Source: an uncultured Mediterraneibacter sp.
GTDB taxonomy: Bacteria; Bacillota; Clostridia; Lachnospirales; Lachnospiraceae
Length of the DNA: 64,000 bases
Direction of reading: 5' to 3'
Assembly: GCF_944377805.1 (NCBI RefSeq)
Contig: NZ_CALWFZ010000008.1
Span: 28,183-92,182, forward strand
Positions 17,843-27,260 of the stretch are shown here, in pieces. Position 1 is the first letter of the stretch, and each line of letters begins with the position of its first letter. Under the pieces are notes generated by a model that saw only the letters and a program-made list of their open reading frames with translations, had not been told where the DNA came from and ran no database searches. The translations under genes were made by a program, and so were the position numbers.

Positions 17843-19801
17843 TTATCTGTTCAACATATTTAAAAACTCTTCTTCCGAGATAATAGGAATCCCCAGTTCT
17901 CTCGCTTTTCTGTTTTTAGAAGAAGTGGAATCTATGTCATTGTTGATAAGATAACTTGTCTTCGATGTTACGCTTCCTGTCACTTTCCCTCCTCTCTTCT
18001 CAATCTCTTCTTTGATTTCTGCCCGGTTTGCAAAATGATGCATGCTGCCGGTAATCACAAAATTCACTCCTTCAAACTTTCTGGCATCTTCCGACTCTTT
18101 CTCCCGGGGAATCTCTACCTCCTTAAGCAGTCTCTTAAACAGATCTCTGTGTTCCTCCTCCGCAAAATACGAGGCAAATGTTCCGGCAATCACACCTCCC
18201 ACTCCGGAGATCTCACTTAGTTCCTCCTCATCTGCCTTCAATATACGCTCCGGATCATTCTCCAGAGCCCGGCAGATCACTTTTGCGTTGGCAATCCCGA
18301 TATTCGGTATGCCAAGGCTGTATACCAGCCGCGGCAGCGTCGTGACTCTTGCGCTCTCAATGCTTTTCTGGAGATTGTCATAGGACTTCTCTCCGAATCC
18401 CTCCATATTCCTGATCTCGTCCGCATAACGGTCAAGGTGAAAGAGATCCGTAAAGTCTCTGACATATCCGTTGGCAATGAACTTCTCCAGCGTCGCCTCG
18501 GAAAGTCCTTCAATATTCATGGCGTCCCGGCTTACGAAAAGCGTAAACGACTTCACATGCCTGGCCTGACATCCAGGGTTGGTGCAATAGAGAGTTTTGG
18601 TCTCATTCTCCATCGAGATCTTCGTCGGACCGCCGCACACCGGACATTCCTTCGGGATGTCCCTTACCCCGCTTCTTGTCAGGTTCTCAGCGATCTGGGG
18701 AATGATCATATTTGCCTTGTATACGGTAATCGTATCTCCCACGCCCAGTTCCAGTTCCTCCATAATGCTGATATTGTGGACACTGGCTCTGCTCACTGTT
18801 GTCCCCTCAAGGTCCACCGGATCGAAGATGGCCACCGGGTTGATCAGACCGGTTCTGGACGGACTCCACTCGATCTTTCGCAGAGTGGTCTCCCGGATCT
18901 CGTCCGCCCACTTAAAAGCAAATGAATCACGGGGAAATTTCGCTGTTGCTCCAAGAGAATGTCCATATTCGATGTCGTCGTAGACAAGCACCAGACCGTC
19001 TGAGGGCACCTCGTTGTCTTTAATATGCCGCGCGAACCATGCTACTTCCTCATCGACCGTATCCGCTGTGACCGGATGATTCTCCACTACGTCAAATCCC
19101 TGACCGGAGAGCCACTGCATCTGGTACAACCGGGAGTTTTTAAAGTCCACGCCATCGGCACGAACAAGGGTGAACGCATAGAATCTCACATTTCTTTTCG
19201 CCGTGATCTCATTGTTGAGCTGCCGCACCGAACCGCTGCACAGATTTCTCGGATTTTTATATTTTGCGTCCGCATCCCCGATCTCCTCGTTGATGTTCTC
19301 AAAGTCTTTATAGGAGATCACCGCCTCACCGCGCAGTACCAGTTCCCCTTGATAGGGAATCGACAGGGGAATATTTGTAAACACCCTGGCATTATTCGTT
19401 ACCACCTCGCCGACCTCGCCGTTTCCCCGGGTCACCGCTTTTTCAAGTGTGCCGCCCCGGTAGGTGAGGACAATCGTAAGTCCGTCCAGCTTCCATGAGA
19501 TCATGGCTTTCTGATCTCCCAGAAATTCTTTCAGGCGCTCTGTATCCTTCGTCTTATCGAGCGAGAGCATCGGACTTTCGTGCCGTTCTTTGGGCAGTTC
19601 GCTCAGAACTTCGTATCCTACATTGACAGTAGGGCTTGAGGCCAGCGTTGTATTAAGCTCACGCTCCAGCTCCTGAAGTTCATCGTAGAGACGATCATAT
19701 TCATAATTGCTCATGATCTCGGTATCTTCCTGCTCATAGGCACGTCTTGCCCGGTTCAGAAGTTCCACCAGATCACGCATCCGTTTCATCTTATCTTCCA
19801 T
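17843..19801 (-). CDS. ligA: NAD-dependent DNA ligase, divergent in the nucleotidyltransferase motifs
   Basis: A 652-residue LigA with the standard order: Ia domain, adenylation domain, OB fold, zinc finger (CPVCGG...LYCTNPGCQA), helix-hairpin-helix repeats, and BRCT domain (KFEGVNFVITGSM to the end). The adenylated Lys is K104 in SWKLDG. Two positions differ from the usual consensus: the Glu two residues before the Lys is Ser102, and the RGDG..GEDVT block reads RGNGEVGEVVT (125-135). It joins nicked DNA using NAD. The divergence suggests a paralogous or specialised ligase, though the gene is intact. Confidence 0.9.
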   Translation of the reverse strand: MEDKMKRMRDLVELLNRARRAYEQEDTEIMSNYEYDRLYDELQELERELNTTLASSPTVNVGYEVLSELPKERHESPMLSLDKTKDTERLKEFLGDQKAMISWKLDGLTIVLTYRGGTLEKAVTRGNGEVGEVVTNNARVFTNIPLSIPYQGELVLRGEAVISYKDFENINEEIGDADAKYKNPRNLCSGSVRQLNNEITAKRNVRFYAFTLVRADGVDFKNSRLYQMQWLSGQGFDVVENHPVTADTVDEEVAWFARHIKDNEVPSDGLVLVYDDIEYGHSLGATAKFPRDSFAFKWADEIRETTLRKIEWSPSRTGLINPVAIFDPVDLEGTTVSRASVHNISIMEELELGVGDTITVYKANMIIPQIAENLTRSGVRDIPKECPVCGGPTKISMENETKTLYCTNPGCQARHVKSFTLFVSRDAMNIEGLSEATLEKFIANGYVRDFTDLFHLDRYADEIRNMEGFGEKSYDNLQKSIESARVTTLPRLVYSLGIPNIGIANAKVICRALENDPERILKADEEELSEISGVGGVIAGTFASYFAEEEHRDLFKRLLKEVEIPREKESEDARKFEGVNFVITGSMHHFANRAEIKEEIEKRGGKVTGSVTSKTSYLINNDIDSTSSKNRKARELGIPIISEEEFLNMLNR

Positions 19802-19848
19802 ATTTTGTCATTCTCCCTGTTCTGTGTCATTTCGGCCTGTCAGAAGAT

Positions 19849-20598
19849 TCAGTTCCTCGGCGTATCCTGAAGAAGGACAGACAGCTCCTCCAGTTCCCGA
19901 TCTGTCAGTTCTCTGTATTCTCCCTCCGGAAGGCTGCCCAGACGTATATTCATAACGCGCACACGGAGCAGGTCTCTCACCTCATATCCGAACGCCTCGC
20001 ACATTCTGCGTATCTGGCGATTCAGCCCCTGAGTCAGAATGATAGAAAATGTGTACTTCCCGATTCTGCTGACCCGGCACGGCCTTGTCACAGTGTCCAG
20101 AATGGGTACTCCCTCTGCCATATGCTTCAGGAACTCATCAGTGACCTCTCTGTCAACAGTCACCTTATACTCTTTTTCGTGGCAGTTGGAAGCACGCATC
20201 ATCTGATTGATAATATCACCGTTGTTCGTCATCAGCAGAAGGCCCCGGGAGTCCTTGTCCAGTCTCCCCGCATATGTGACGCGGATCGGATAGTTGAGAA
20301 AACGGATAATGTTGTTCTTCTCCCTCCGCTCCTCAGTGCACACAATCCCCCGGGGTTTATTCACCGCCAGCACAACCATCTCATCCTGTCTGGAAACGAC
20401 TTTTCGTCCCACGCGCACTACCTGCCCCGGAATAACACGCATTCCCATAAGAGCTGTTTCTCCGTCCACAGTTACCTTCCCGCTCTCAATGAGGCGGTCC
20501 GCCTCCCGCCTGGAGCAGACGCCCGCCTCACTCAGATACTTATTCAGCCTTACCGGTTCCTTCTTCTGTATAAATTCTTCCCTGATCCGATTACTCAC
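19849..20598 (-). CDS. rRNA pseudouridine synthase, RsuA/RluF type
   Basis: A 249-residue enzyme with an N-terminal S4 RNA-binding domain (RLNKYLSEAGVCSRREADRL) and the pseudouridine synthase domain with the catalytic Asp in AGRLDKDSRGLLLMTN. The downstream QGLNRQIRRMCEAFGYEV block is the characteristic second motif. It most resembles RluF, which modifies 23S rRNA, but RsuA and RluB/E share these motifs. The GTG start lies inside the end of the DHHW gene (8-bp overlap) with GGAG nine bases upstream, so it is co-translated with an unrelated envelope gene. Confidence 0.88.
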   Translation of the reverse strand: MSNRIREEFIQKKEPVRLNKYLSEAGVCSRREADRLIESGKVTVDGETALMGMRVIPGQVVRVGRKVVSRQDEMVVLAVNKPRGIVCTEERREKNNIIRFLNYPIRVTYAGRLDKDSRGLLLMTNNGDIINQMMRASNCHEKEYKVTVDREVTDEFLKHMAEGVPILDTVTRPCRVSRIGKYTFSIILTQGLNRQIRRMCEAFGYEVRDLLRVRVMNIRLGSLPEGEYRELTDRELEELSVLLQDTPRN

Positions 20599-21742
20599 CT
20601 GTAAACACTCCGCTTATACTGTTATCTGTAAAAAATGTATTTCCGCTGTACAAAAACAGCGTATCTGTGATCCGGTATGTATCCATTATATCCCCGATCG
20701 TCCCGCTGTAATATCTTGGGTCAACTACGACGATCTCCCTGTAATACGGGGCCAGGAACGGGATAAAGCAGTCGGCAAAAGAATCCTTGACAACGAGCAG
20801 TCTCTTTTCGGAAGCCGACACTGTTCTGATGTCCAGAAGAGAGGTATTTCCTCCCAGAAATACACCGTACTTATCCCGCGTCTCCAGCTTTGACGAGTCA
20901 TAAAGGGAGGTCGTCTTCCTGCCCTCATCCACATAGTTTACAACTACATCGTCATCCCCGGTCACAGGCACATAAATATCGATCTGCTCCTTCTCCGAGA
21001 GTCCTGCGCCGCTTTTGGATGCAAGCACTCCGTTAAAGCTGTCTGTAATCGTGTAAGATACAAAGTTATCGCCTGCGCTCCCCTCGATGCCAAGTGTCAG
21101 AGCAGCATCACGAAATACATAGTACGCGCCCTGACTCGTCCAGTGATGGTCTGTTTTATAGTATAGCTTATCCGAGGTATGGTTATTCAGAATGGATACC
21201 GTGTCCACCCAGTTTACAGAATCTCCCAGTCTGCGCTCCACCATCCCGAAAAGCTGTCTCTGGTCCTCCACAGTGGCAAAAGCGGGAAGGCTGTCACTTA
21301 AGATACATGCCGCGTCCGGCACAAGCATCATGGTTGTCCTTACATCCGGATATGTCTGCGTAAATGTTTCGATAGCCGACAGATTCGCGGATAACTGCTC
21401 ATTATCCGGTACTTCGATCTCCTCAAGAAGCTGTCCGTCCCGTCCGATATAGACGCCGTTTTCCAGCCGGCTGCCCCCGAGACGATCGAGAGACACTTTA
21501 ATATTCCTCCACAGATTGCGCCCCACAAACTGGTCGCTCATATAGTTTTCCCACTGTTCTGTAAAATCCCCGGTCACAATCGTATTCATGCTCAGCTCCG
21601 GCCTCGTTTCCAGCATACGGTTTTCCTCCTCGGACTGTTCTCGGTCTGGAACAGCCAGATTCACGATCATGAGCAGGAATAACAGCAATATAAAAATTTT
21701 TCCGACCAGATTCTCGATCTGTCCTCTTCTTTTTCTGTTCAT
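20591..21742 (-). CDS. DHHW family protein (AlgJ/AlgX-like, envelope O-acylation partner)
   Basis: A 383-residue protein with one N-terminal membrane anchor (residues 15-30) and an extracellular domain. The diagnostic DHHW sequence is in YYKTDHHWTSQGAYYVF, and a later VVKDSFADCFIPFL block fits an SGNH/AlgJ-type fold. Proteins of this kind work with MBOAT acyltransferases to move acetyl groups to extracellular polymers. It follows the MBOAT gene by 14 bp. Its 3' end overlaps the pseudouridine synthase start. Confidence 0.85.
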   Translation of the reverse strand: MNRKRRGQIENLVGKIFILLLFLLMIVNLAVPDREQSEEENRMLETRPELSMNTIVTGDFTEQWENYMSDQFVGRNLWRNIKVSLDRLGGSRLENGVYIGRDGQLLEEIEVPDNEQLSANLSAIETFTQTYPDVRTTMMLVPDAACILSDSLPAFATVEDQRQLFGMVERRLGDSVNWVDTVSILNNHTSDKLYYKTDHHWTSQGAYYVFRDAALTLGIEGSAGDNFVSYTITDSFNGVLASKSGAGLSEKEQIDIYVPVTGDDDVVVNYVDEGRKTTSLYDSSKLETRDKYGVFLGGNTSLLDIRTVSASEKRLLVVKDSFADCFIPFLAPYYREIVVVDPRYYSGTIGDIMDTYRITDTLFLYSGNTFFTDNSISGVFTGE

Positions 21743-21756
21743 TATCCGATCCCCGC

Positions 21757-23166
21757 CTAAAATCTGAAATATAAAAACGGATTGAAAGTATCTGTCACAA
21801 GAAATGCCACCGAGATCAGAAACATCCCGATGTAAATCACCGAAGCCACTGTCATCTGCGCCGCCGTATTGCGAAAGGCTTTCACAGCGCCTTTTATGAT
21901 TCTAAGCCCGAGCGCGGAGGATCCGATGATCGCGAGTACATATAATAGCCAGTGGCCCGTCAGGAGGAATATACCCGAGGAATCCACGATACCTGCGCCT
22001 CCCCCGATCATAGCAAGCAGATACCTGAGCGCGTATCCCAGGCTCGGACTGAAGAAAAATACCCAGCCGACAAGAACGATAATCCCTGTATATATGTGCT
22101 GGACGACTCCGGGCAGACTCTCCAGCGAGACTCCCCACACATACTTTTCCATTACAAGAATCACACCATAGTAAACGCCCCAGGCAATAAAATTCCACGC
22201 CGCGCCATGCCACATGCCGGTCAGCGTCCATACTGCCATCAGGTTGAAAATGTTTCTCGCCACAGAACAGCGGTTGCCTCCCAGAGGAATATAGACATAT
22301 TCCCGAAACCAGGTACTCAGGGAGATATGCCATCTCCGCCAGAATTCTGTTACGCTCTTTGAAATATACGGATAATCAAAATTCTTCCGGAAGTCAAACC
22401 CGAACATCTTCCCCAGTCCCACTGCCATGTCCGAATAACCGCTAAAGTCAAAATAGATCTGAAACGCATAAGAAAAAACTCCGATCCAGGCCGTCAGCAC
22501 GGACAGGCTGCCGGCCGGCATCTCCGATATTCCCTCGAACACAGCCCCGGCCGAGTTGGCGATTACTGCTTTTTTGGCAAGTCCCACGACAAAATACATG
22601 ACCCCCAGACCGATCTTCGCGGCGCTTATGCGTCTTTTAACCAGCTGCTCTTCTATATCCGCATAGCGTACGATGGGCCCTGCGATCAGCTGAGGAAACA
22701 TACTGATATACAGCGCAAAGTACAGAATATTTTTCTGGGGTTCTGCCTTTTTCCGGTAAATATCCAGGATGTAGGACATTGCCTGGAATGTATAGAAAGA
22801 AATTCCAATCGGCAGAGGGAGTTCCCGGTATGGGATGTCAACCGGAAGCACCGCATTTAAAGTATCCAGGAGAAATCCGTAATATTTGAAAAATCCCAGA
22901 ATCAGAAGATTGACCACAACAGCAAAGATCACGGCCAGACGTGCCCTGCGCGGATCGTCTTCACAAAACTTAATGTCTCTGCCGCAGAAGTAATTAAACA
23001 GGATAGAGAGAATCATAAGGATCACATAGATTGGTTCTCCCCATGCATAGAAGAAAAGACTTGCGATCAAAAGCACAATATTCTTCGCTTTATACGGAAC
23101 GATGTAGTAGACTGCCAGTACAACCGGCAGAAATAAAAATAAAAACGTAATGCTGCTAAATAACAT
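21757..23166 (-). CDS. MBOAT family membrane-bound O-acyltransferase (AlgI/PatA-like)
   Basis: A 469-residue multi-pass membrane protein, about 11 spans. It begins MLFSSITFLFLFLPVVLAVYY and carries the family block WRRWHISLSTWFREYVYIPLGG and the catalytic His in TGMWHGAAWNFIAWG. MBOAT proteins of this class pass acyl groups from cytoplasmic donors across the membrane. AAGGAG precedes the ATG by five bases. Flanked by a DUF4358 lipoprotein-like protein upstream and a DHHW protein downstream, it is the centre of a candidate cell-surface O-acylation module. Confidence 0.92.
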   Translation of the reverse strand: MLFSSITFLFLFLPVVLAVYYIVPYKAKNIVLLIASLFFYAWGEPIYVILMILSILFNYFCGRDIKFCEDDPRRARLAVIFAVVVNLLILGFFKYYGFLLDTLNAVLPVDIPYRELPLPIGISFYTFQAMSYILDIYRKKAEPQKNILYFALYISMFPQLIAGPIVRYADIEEQLVKRRISAAKIGLGVMYFVVGLAKKAVIANSAGAVFEGISEMPAGSLSVLTAWIGVFSYAFQIYFDFSGYSDMAVGLGKMFGFDFRKNFDYPYISKSVTEFWRRWHISLSTWFREYVYIPLGGNRCSVARNIFNLMAVWTLTGMWHGAAWNFIAWGVYYGVILVMEKYVWGVSLESLPGVVQHIYTGIIVLVGWVFFFSPSLGYALRYLLAMIGGGAGIVDSSGIFLLTGHWLLYVLAIIGSSALGLRIIKGAVKAFRNTAAQMTVASVIYIGMFLISVAFLVTDTFNPFLYFRF

Positions 23167-23185
23167 TCTCTCTCCTTCACTCCGG

Positions 23186-23671
23186 CTACAGGCTGCCGCT
23201 GAATGTGTCTAAGTAGGTGTCTGCTTTCGGCGATGATGCATAAAAGATATAAGTTCCCCTCACGCTCTGTCTTGCGTCATCAAGAAGCTGTACTTCCTCC
23301 GGCAGATACCCATCAAAGTCATTCTTTCGCGATTCGATCCGCTCTCCGATCGCATCAGTTACCCGCTGTACCTGTTCCTCACTCTTTACTTTGATTAGCA
23401 GCACTTCCTCCGCAGATATATTGGAGTCGGAGGCATAATACATCACCCCCGCATAGTCCGCCGCATTCAGTCCGAAATTGCGTTTCAGCCTTGATGTGTC
23501 CTGTTCCGACAGATTCGTCGTATCAAGTGAACTGCCTACTGCCTGTGACACTTCTTCAAAAGGCTTATTGCTGCCGCTTGCAAACAGCATGAGAAATACT
23601 ATAAAAGCCACGACTATCAGAAGCACAACATATTTCATAATGCGCGCGGCGCTGATCTTTCCCTGTTTCAT
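23186..23671 (-). CDS. DUF4358 family protein, membrane-anchored
   Basis: A 161-residue protein with a single N-terminal membrane segment (residues 13-31) and an extracytoplasmic domain of about 125 residues that matches my recollection of DUF4358 (AADYAGVMYYASDSNISAEEVLLIKV...). Its function is unknown; it is often seen with MBOAT genes in clostridia. Its ATG overlaps the SGNH hydrolase stop as ATGA. Its position between an SGNH hydrolase and an MBOAT suggests an accessory part in the O-acylation machinery. Confidence 0.75.
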   Translation of the reverse strand: MKQGKISAARIMKYVVLLIVVAFIVFLMLFASGSNKPFEEVSQAVGSSLDTTNLSEQDTSRLKRNFGLNAADYAGVMYYASDSNISAEEVLLIKVKSEEQVQRVTDAIGERIESRKNDFDGYLPEEVQLLDDARQSVRGTYIFYASSPKADTYLDTFSGSL

Positions 23672-24426
23672 AAAGCTGCCACCTCCGCCATATGTTCTGC
23701 CCAGATCGGATAAAACTCAGCTTTAAAGTGCTGTCCGTCCTGTTCATAATACTCTTCCCGGACCAGTTCGGTGTTGTCAATAAAACCGATATTCATGCTG
23801 TCGCACAGTTCTTTGAGCGCCGCATTATATTCCGGTATTTTTTCCAGGAGAGGTTCTTTATCAATCGCCTTTTGCCGGGCTGGAAATATAGAATTTACGA
23901 AAACATTCGCCTCCGGCATCTCCCTGCGGATCTCTTCAAGCACTTCTGTATACTGATCTGTAAACAGACCGGCATCGCCATTTGTAGATGTCACATCATT
24001 TGCGCCTATCGACAGAAAGACAACCGTAGGGCTGATCTGTTTCGCGCTCTCGATCTGATCGTCCAGCTGGGTTAAGTGCGCCCCAATCTGAGCTGTCACA
24101 TTGGAGGAATTGAGCACATTAAACTCTGCAAATCCCTGAGCAACCGAATCGCCGATCACCGCCGCTCCGGCAAATCGCTCCTTCAGGCTGCGCGAGACCT
24201 CTTCTCCGCCCTCGCTCTGCGCGTCAAGACGGCTGATCTTAGCCTCAATCTCCGCCACATTGCCCTCCTCTTCCTGCCTGATATAATCAAGGCCCGCCGA
24301 AGTGTCGGCAGAGCTGTTCATCAACCCTCTTATTCCCTGTACGATCAGTATGATCAGAATCATAATCACTACTGCTGATGCACAGAGCAGAATATTGCGT
24401 TTTGTCTTCCGTGTCATTCGATTCAT
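23668..24426 (-). CDS. SGNH/GDSL hydrolase, membrane-anchored
   Basis: A 252-residue protein with an N-terminal anchor (residues 10-30), a coiled-coil-like linker (about 35-70), and an extracellular SGNH domain: block I VIGDSVAQGF, block III SIGANDV, and block V DGQHF with the catalytic Asp/His. Such enzymes transfer or remove acetyl esters. The start ATG at 24426 is a choice; a TTG eight codons earlier is also possible, and the ribosome binding site is weak. First gene of the O-acylation cluster, with its own promoter. Confidence 0.85.
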   Translation of the reverse strand: MNRMTRKTKRNILLCASAVVIMILIILIVQGIRGLMNSSADTSAGLDYIRQEEEGNVAEIEAKISRLDAQSEGGEEVSRSLKERFAGAAVIGDSVAQGFAEFNVLNSSNVTAQIGAHLTQLDDQIESAKQISPTVVFLSIGANDVTSTNGDAGLFTDQYTEVLEEIRREMPEANVFVNSIFPARQKAIDKEPLLEKIPEYNAALKELCDSMNIGFIDNTELVREEYYEQDGQHFKAEFYPIWAEHMAEVAAL

Positions 24427-24479
24427 ATATAGTATCAATCCTGTAATCAACTGTTTAAAAATGCCTGCAATACCCTTTC

Positions 24480-24508
24480 ATAATACTTTTTTTATCATCA
24501 AAAGTCAA
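24480..24508 (-). promoter_or_regulatory. promoter of the SGNH-DUF4358-MBOAT-DHHW series
   Basis: Minus-strand TTGACT (24508-24503) and TATTAT (24485-24480) with a 17-bp spacer, about 50 bp ahead of the SGNH start. No clear terminator or promoter is seen between this point and the PII-like gene at 15574, so eight genes may share a transcript. Confidence 0.7.
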
Positions 24509-24609
24509 TGACGCAGGCGTTTTGCCGCTGTCTTCGAGTCTTTTACACAAAGGCAGGATGTTTTGTGCTATAATGAGATCATACCTGACTAATGGAGGAT
24601 AAATGCTAT

Positions 24610-25095
24610 ATGACAGCCCTTGATCTGCCGGACATCAAACACGTTACATCCCAATTATTTCTGAAGGATACATTTGACCGCTTCTGTTTCATCGAAGGCG
24701 AGATTGTGACATTCAATACCTTCCGGATCGACGGTTATGTCCAGAAAGATTTTTTTGATACGGATACGGAACTTCCTGAGTATTCTTATTGGAAAAATGT
24801 GCGGGAATACTGCCTTATGTTAATCAAAGGAAAGCGGACTCCTCTGAGTTTCCGCCTTGTCCTTAGTTTATCTCCGAAAAACATTCAGAATCTGGTGGAA
24901 CAGAACAGCCCGTCATTTAAGACAGGAGACATACAGGGGCTTTATCTGAATATAACTTTCGACGGTTCTCATCTTTCCTGTGTTACCGGAACGTCTTTTA
25001 AGACATTTACTCTGGATAAGTCTCTGGAGCATATGTGGGACGAAATGGTACAGACTTTTCTCAAAAAGCAGAATATTGTGTTTGAACAGAAATAG
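24610..25095 (+). CDS. DUF5721 family protein
   Basis: A 161-residue soluble protein starting MTALDLPDIKHVTSQLFLKD, with TFDRFCFIEGEIVTFNTFRIDG in the first third. This matches the small conserved Lachnospiraceae family DUF5721, whose function is unknown. The start at 24610 is preferred because GGAGG lies 11 nt upstream; an in-frame ATG at 24592 overlaps that site. The gene is monocistronic, ending in a terminator shared with htpG. Confidence 0.7.
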   Translation: MTALDLPDIKHVTSQLFLKDTFDRFCFIEGEIVTFNTFRIDGYVQKDFFDTDTELPEYSYWKNVREYCLMLIKGKRTPLSFRLVLSLSPKNIQNLVEQNSPSFKTGDIQGLYLNITFDGSHLSCVTGTSFKTFTLDKSLEHMWDEMVQTFLKKQNIVFEQK

Positions 25096-25118
25096 CGGGA
25101 ACATATCCCGCTATTTCT
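25089..25118. terminator. bidirectional terminator between the DUF5721 gene and htpG
   Basis: A hairpin with arms AATAGCGGGA and TCCCGCTATT and flanking A and T residues. The DUF5721 stop codon lies in the left arm. Confidence 0.75.
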
Positions 25119-25134
25119 TCGATATACATCTTAT

Positions 25135-27165
25135 TTATTTGGTCAGCAGCATCATAATCTCATTGCTTCTCTGAACAAATTCCGTCATTTCCTCAGGACT
25201 GAGCGGCTTGTGAGCCAGCATCGCCAGGTCATAGAGCTGTTTGCAGATAATCGGCACATTCTTGCTTCTCTTATGCGCTGTTAAGAATTGTACAAGAGGA
25301 TGATTTGCATTGAGTACAAGTGTCGCCTGGCTTCCGAACATAGACGGATCCATACCGCCCATACCGTACATCTTCATCATCTCCGCCATACGCCTGTCCT
25401 GTTCAGACAGGACTGCCATAGACGCTACCTTATCGTCCTTCAGCTTCTCTACTTTTACTTCCAGTTTGTCATTATTTAATTCCTTGCGGAAGATTTCCAC
25501 CAGACTTTCCGACATCTTCTGGAAATCCTCCTTTTCGTCTTCTGCCACTTCGTCTTTTAACGAATCATGAACATCCGCATCAATACGAAGGAATTCAAGC
25601 TCCTGATGCTTCTGCTCTAAATAAGTAACAAACGTGGAGTCAATATTGTGAGTCAGGATAATCGCGTCCTGTCCCTGAGCCTTGAACATGTTGATATACT
25701 GGCTCTGCTGCACCTCGTCTGTCACATAGTAGATGCGTTTCTTCTCTTCCTTTTTGTCATCTCCGGCACCCTTATCCGCGGCAGCGGCGTCTGCAGCATC
25801 CGCCTCAGCCGGCTCGTCTCCGCTCTCCTTAACAATATCATCCAGCGTCAGATATTTGTGATCCAGATTCTTGTAGATCATGGAATCTTTCATCTTTTCG
25901 CCGAACTTCTCATCCTTGAGGCATCCGAATTTGATAAACGGACTAATATCATCCCAGTATTTTTCATAATTCTCACGGTCTGTCTTGAACATGCCTGTCA
26001 GCTTATCCGCTACCTTTTTCGAGATATAGTCCGCCACCTTGTTGACAAATCCGTCGTTCTGAAGCGCGCTTCTCGATACGTTCAGCGGCAGGTCCGGACA
26101 GTCGATAACGCCCTTTAATACCATCAGAAATTCCGGAATTACTTCTTTGATATTGTCCGCGATAAACACCTGGTTATTATACAGCTTGATCGTCCCCTCT
26201 ACGGACTCATACTCCATGTTGATCTTCGGGAAGTAGAGGATTCCCTTTAAGTTAAACGGATAATCCATGTTCAGATGAATCCAGAACAGAGGCTCCTTGT
26301 AGTCCATAAACACCTTGCGGTAGAACTCGATGTACTCTTCTTTCGTACATTCGCTCGGATTCTTTCCCCAAAGCGGATGGATGTCGCTTATAGATACCGG
26401 ACGTTTTACAATCTTAACCTTTTTCTTTGGCTCGCCCTCTTCGCCCTCTTTCTTCTCTTCCTCGATATGCTCGACAACTTCGTCCGTATCGAGCAGTTCC
26501 TCTTCATCGATCGTCTCATACTCAGGCTCTGCGTTGGCCTTTGAAAGGAAGATCTCTACCGGCATGAAAGAACAGTACTTCTCCAGCACCTCTCTTGCCC
26601 GGTACTCGTTAGCAAATTCCAGACTGTCTTCATTCAGAAACAGAGTGATCTCTGTACCGACCGTCGTCTTACTTCCATCCTGCATCTCGTACTCTGTGCC
26701 GCCCTGGCTCGCCCAGTGTACCGGCGCCGCTCCTTCTTTATAAGAAAGCGTATCGATCTGTACCTCATCCGCCACCATGAACGCAGAGTAGAATCCCAGA
26801 CCGAAATGTCCGATCATGTCATCCTCCGTCGTCTTGTCCTCATACTTCTCCAGGAACTGAGTCGCGCCGGAGAATGCGATCTGGGTAATATATTCCTCCA
26901 CTTCGTCCGCAGTCATGCCAAGTCCGTTATCGATAAACTTCATCGTCTTCTCTTCCGGATTGACAATCACCTCGATCTTCGGAGTATAGCCTTCCGGGAG
27001 TTCATACTCTCCCATCATGTCCAGTTTTTTCAGCTTTGTGATCGCGTCACAGCCATTGGACACCATCTCTCTCATAAAAATATCGTGATCTGAATACACC
27101 CATTTCTTAATAATCGGGAATATATTTTCGCTGTCAATTGATAAGTTGCCTTTCTTAATTTCCAT
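25135..27165 (-). CDS. htpG: chaperone HtpG (Hsp90 family)
   Basis: A 676-residue Hsp90. The N-terminal GHKL ATPase domain has the adenine-binding motifs EMVSNGCDAITKL, DNGLGM and GHFGLGFYSAFMVAD. An acidic charged linker follows near residue 225 (EEEKKEGEEGEPKKK), with a second acidic/alanine-rich insert near 460, then the middle and dimerisation domains. It helps proteins fold under stress. The ATG at 27165 has AGAGG eight bases upstream. Upstream are a consensus promoter and a perfect CIRCE operator, so it is expected to be repressed by HrcA. Confidence 0.96.
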   Translation of the reverse strand: MEIKKGNLSIDSENIFPIIKKWVYSDHDIFMREMVSNGCDAITKLKKLDMMGEYELPEGYTPKIEVIVNPEEKTMKFIDNGLGMTADEVEEYITQIAFSGATQFLEKYEDKTTEDDMIGHFGLGFYSAFMVADEVQIDTLSYKEGAAPVHWASQGGTEYEMQDGSKTTVGTEITLFLNEDSLEFANEYRAREVLEKYCSFMPVEIFLSKANAEPEYETIDEEELLDTDEVVEHIEEEKKEGEEGEPKKKVKIVKRPVSISDIHPLWGKNPSECTKEEYIEFYRKVFMDYKEPLFWIHLNMDYPFNLKGILYFPKINMEYESVEGTIKLYNNQVFIADNIKEVIPEFLMVLKGVIDCPDLPLNVSRSALQNDGFVNKVADYISKKVADKLTGMFKTDRENYEKYWDDISPFIKFGCLKDEKFGEKMKDSMIYKNLDHKYLTLDDIVKESGDEPAEADAADAAAADKGAGDDKKEEKKRIYYVTDEVQQSQYINMFKAQGQDAIILTHNIDSTFVTYLEQKHQELEFLRIDADVHDSLKDEVAEDEKEDFQKMSESLVEIFRKELNNDKLEVKVEKLKDDKVASMAVLSEQDRRMAEMMKMYGMGGMDPSMFGSQATLVLNANHPLVQFLTAHKRSKNVPIICKQLYDLAMLAHKPLSPEEMTEFVQRSNEIMMLLTK

Positions 27166-27224
27166 CTCTAACACCTCTTTGAATATCAGCCTTTCCTGTC
27201 GGCCGTGCTTTATGCCTACAAGAC

Positions 27225-27253
27225 ATTCTAGTACAGGAAATTTTAAAAGTCAA
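27225..27253 (-). promoter_or_regulatory. promoter of htpG
   Basis: Minus-strand TTGACT (27253-27248) and TAGAAT (27230-27225) separated by 17 bp. The CIRCE element begins 8 bp upstream of the -35 box. Confidence 0.8.
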
Positions 27254-27260
27254 TAGAAAA

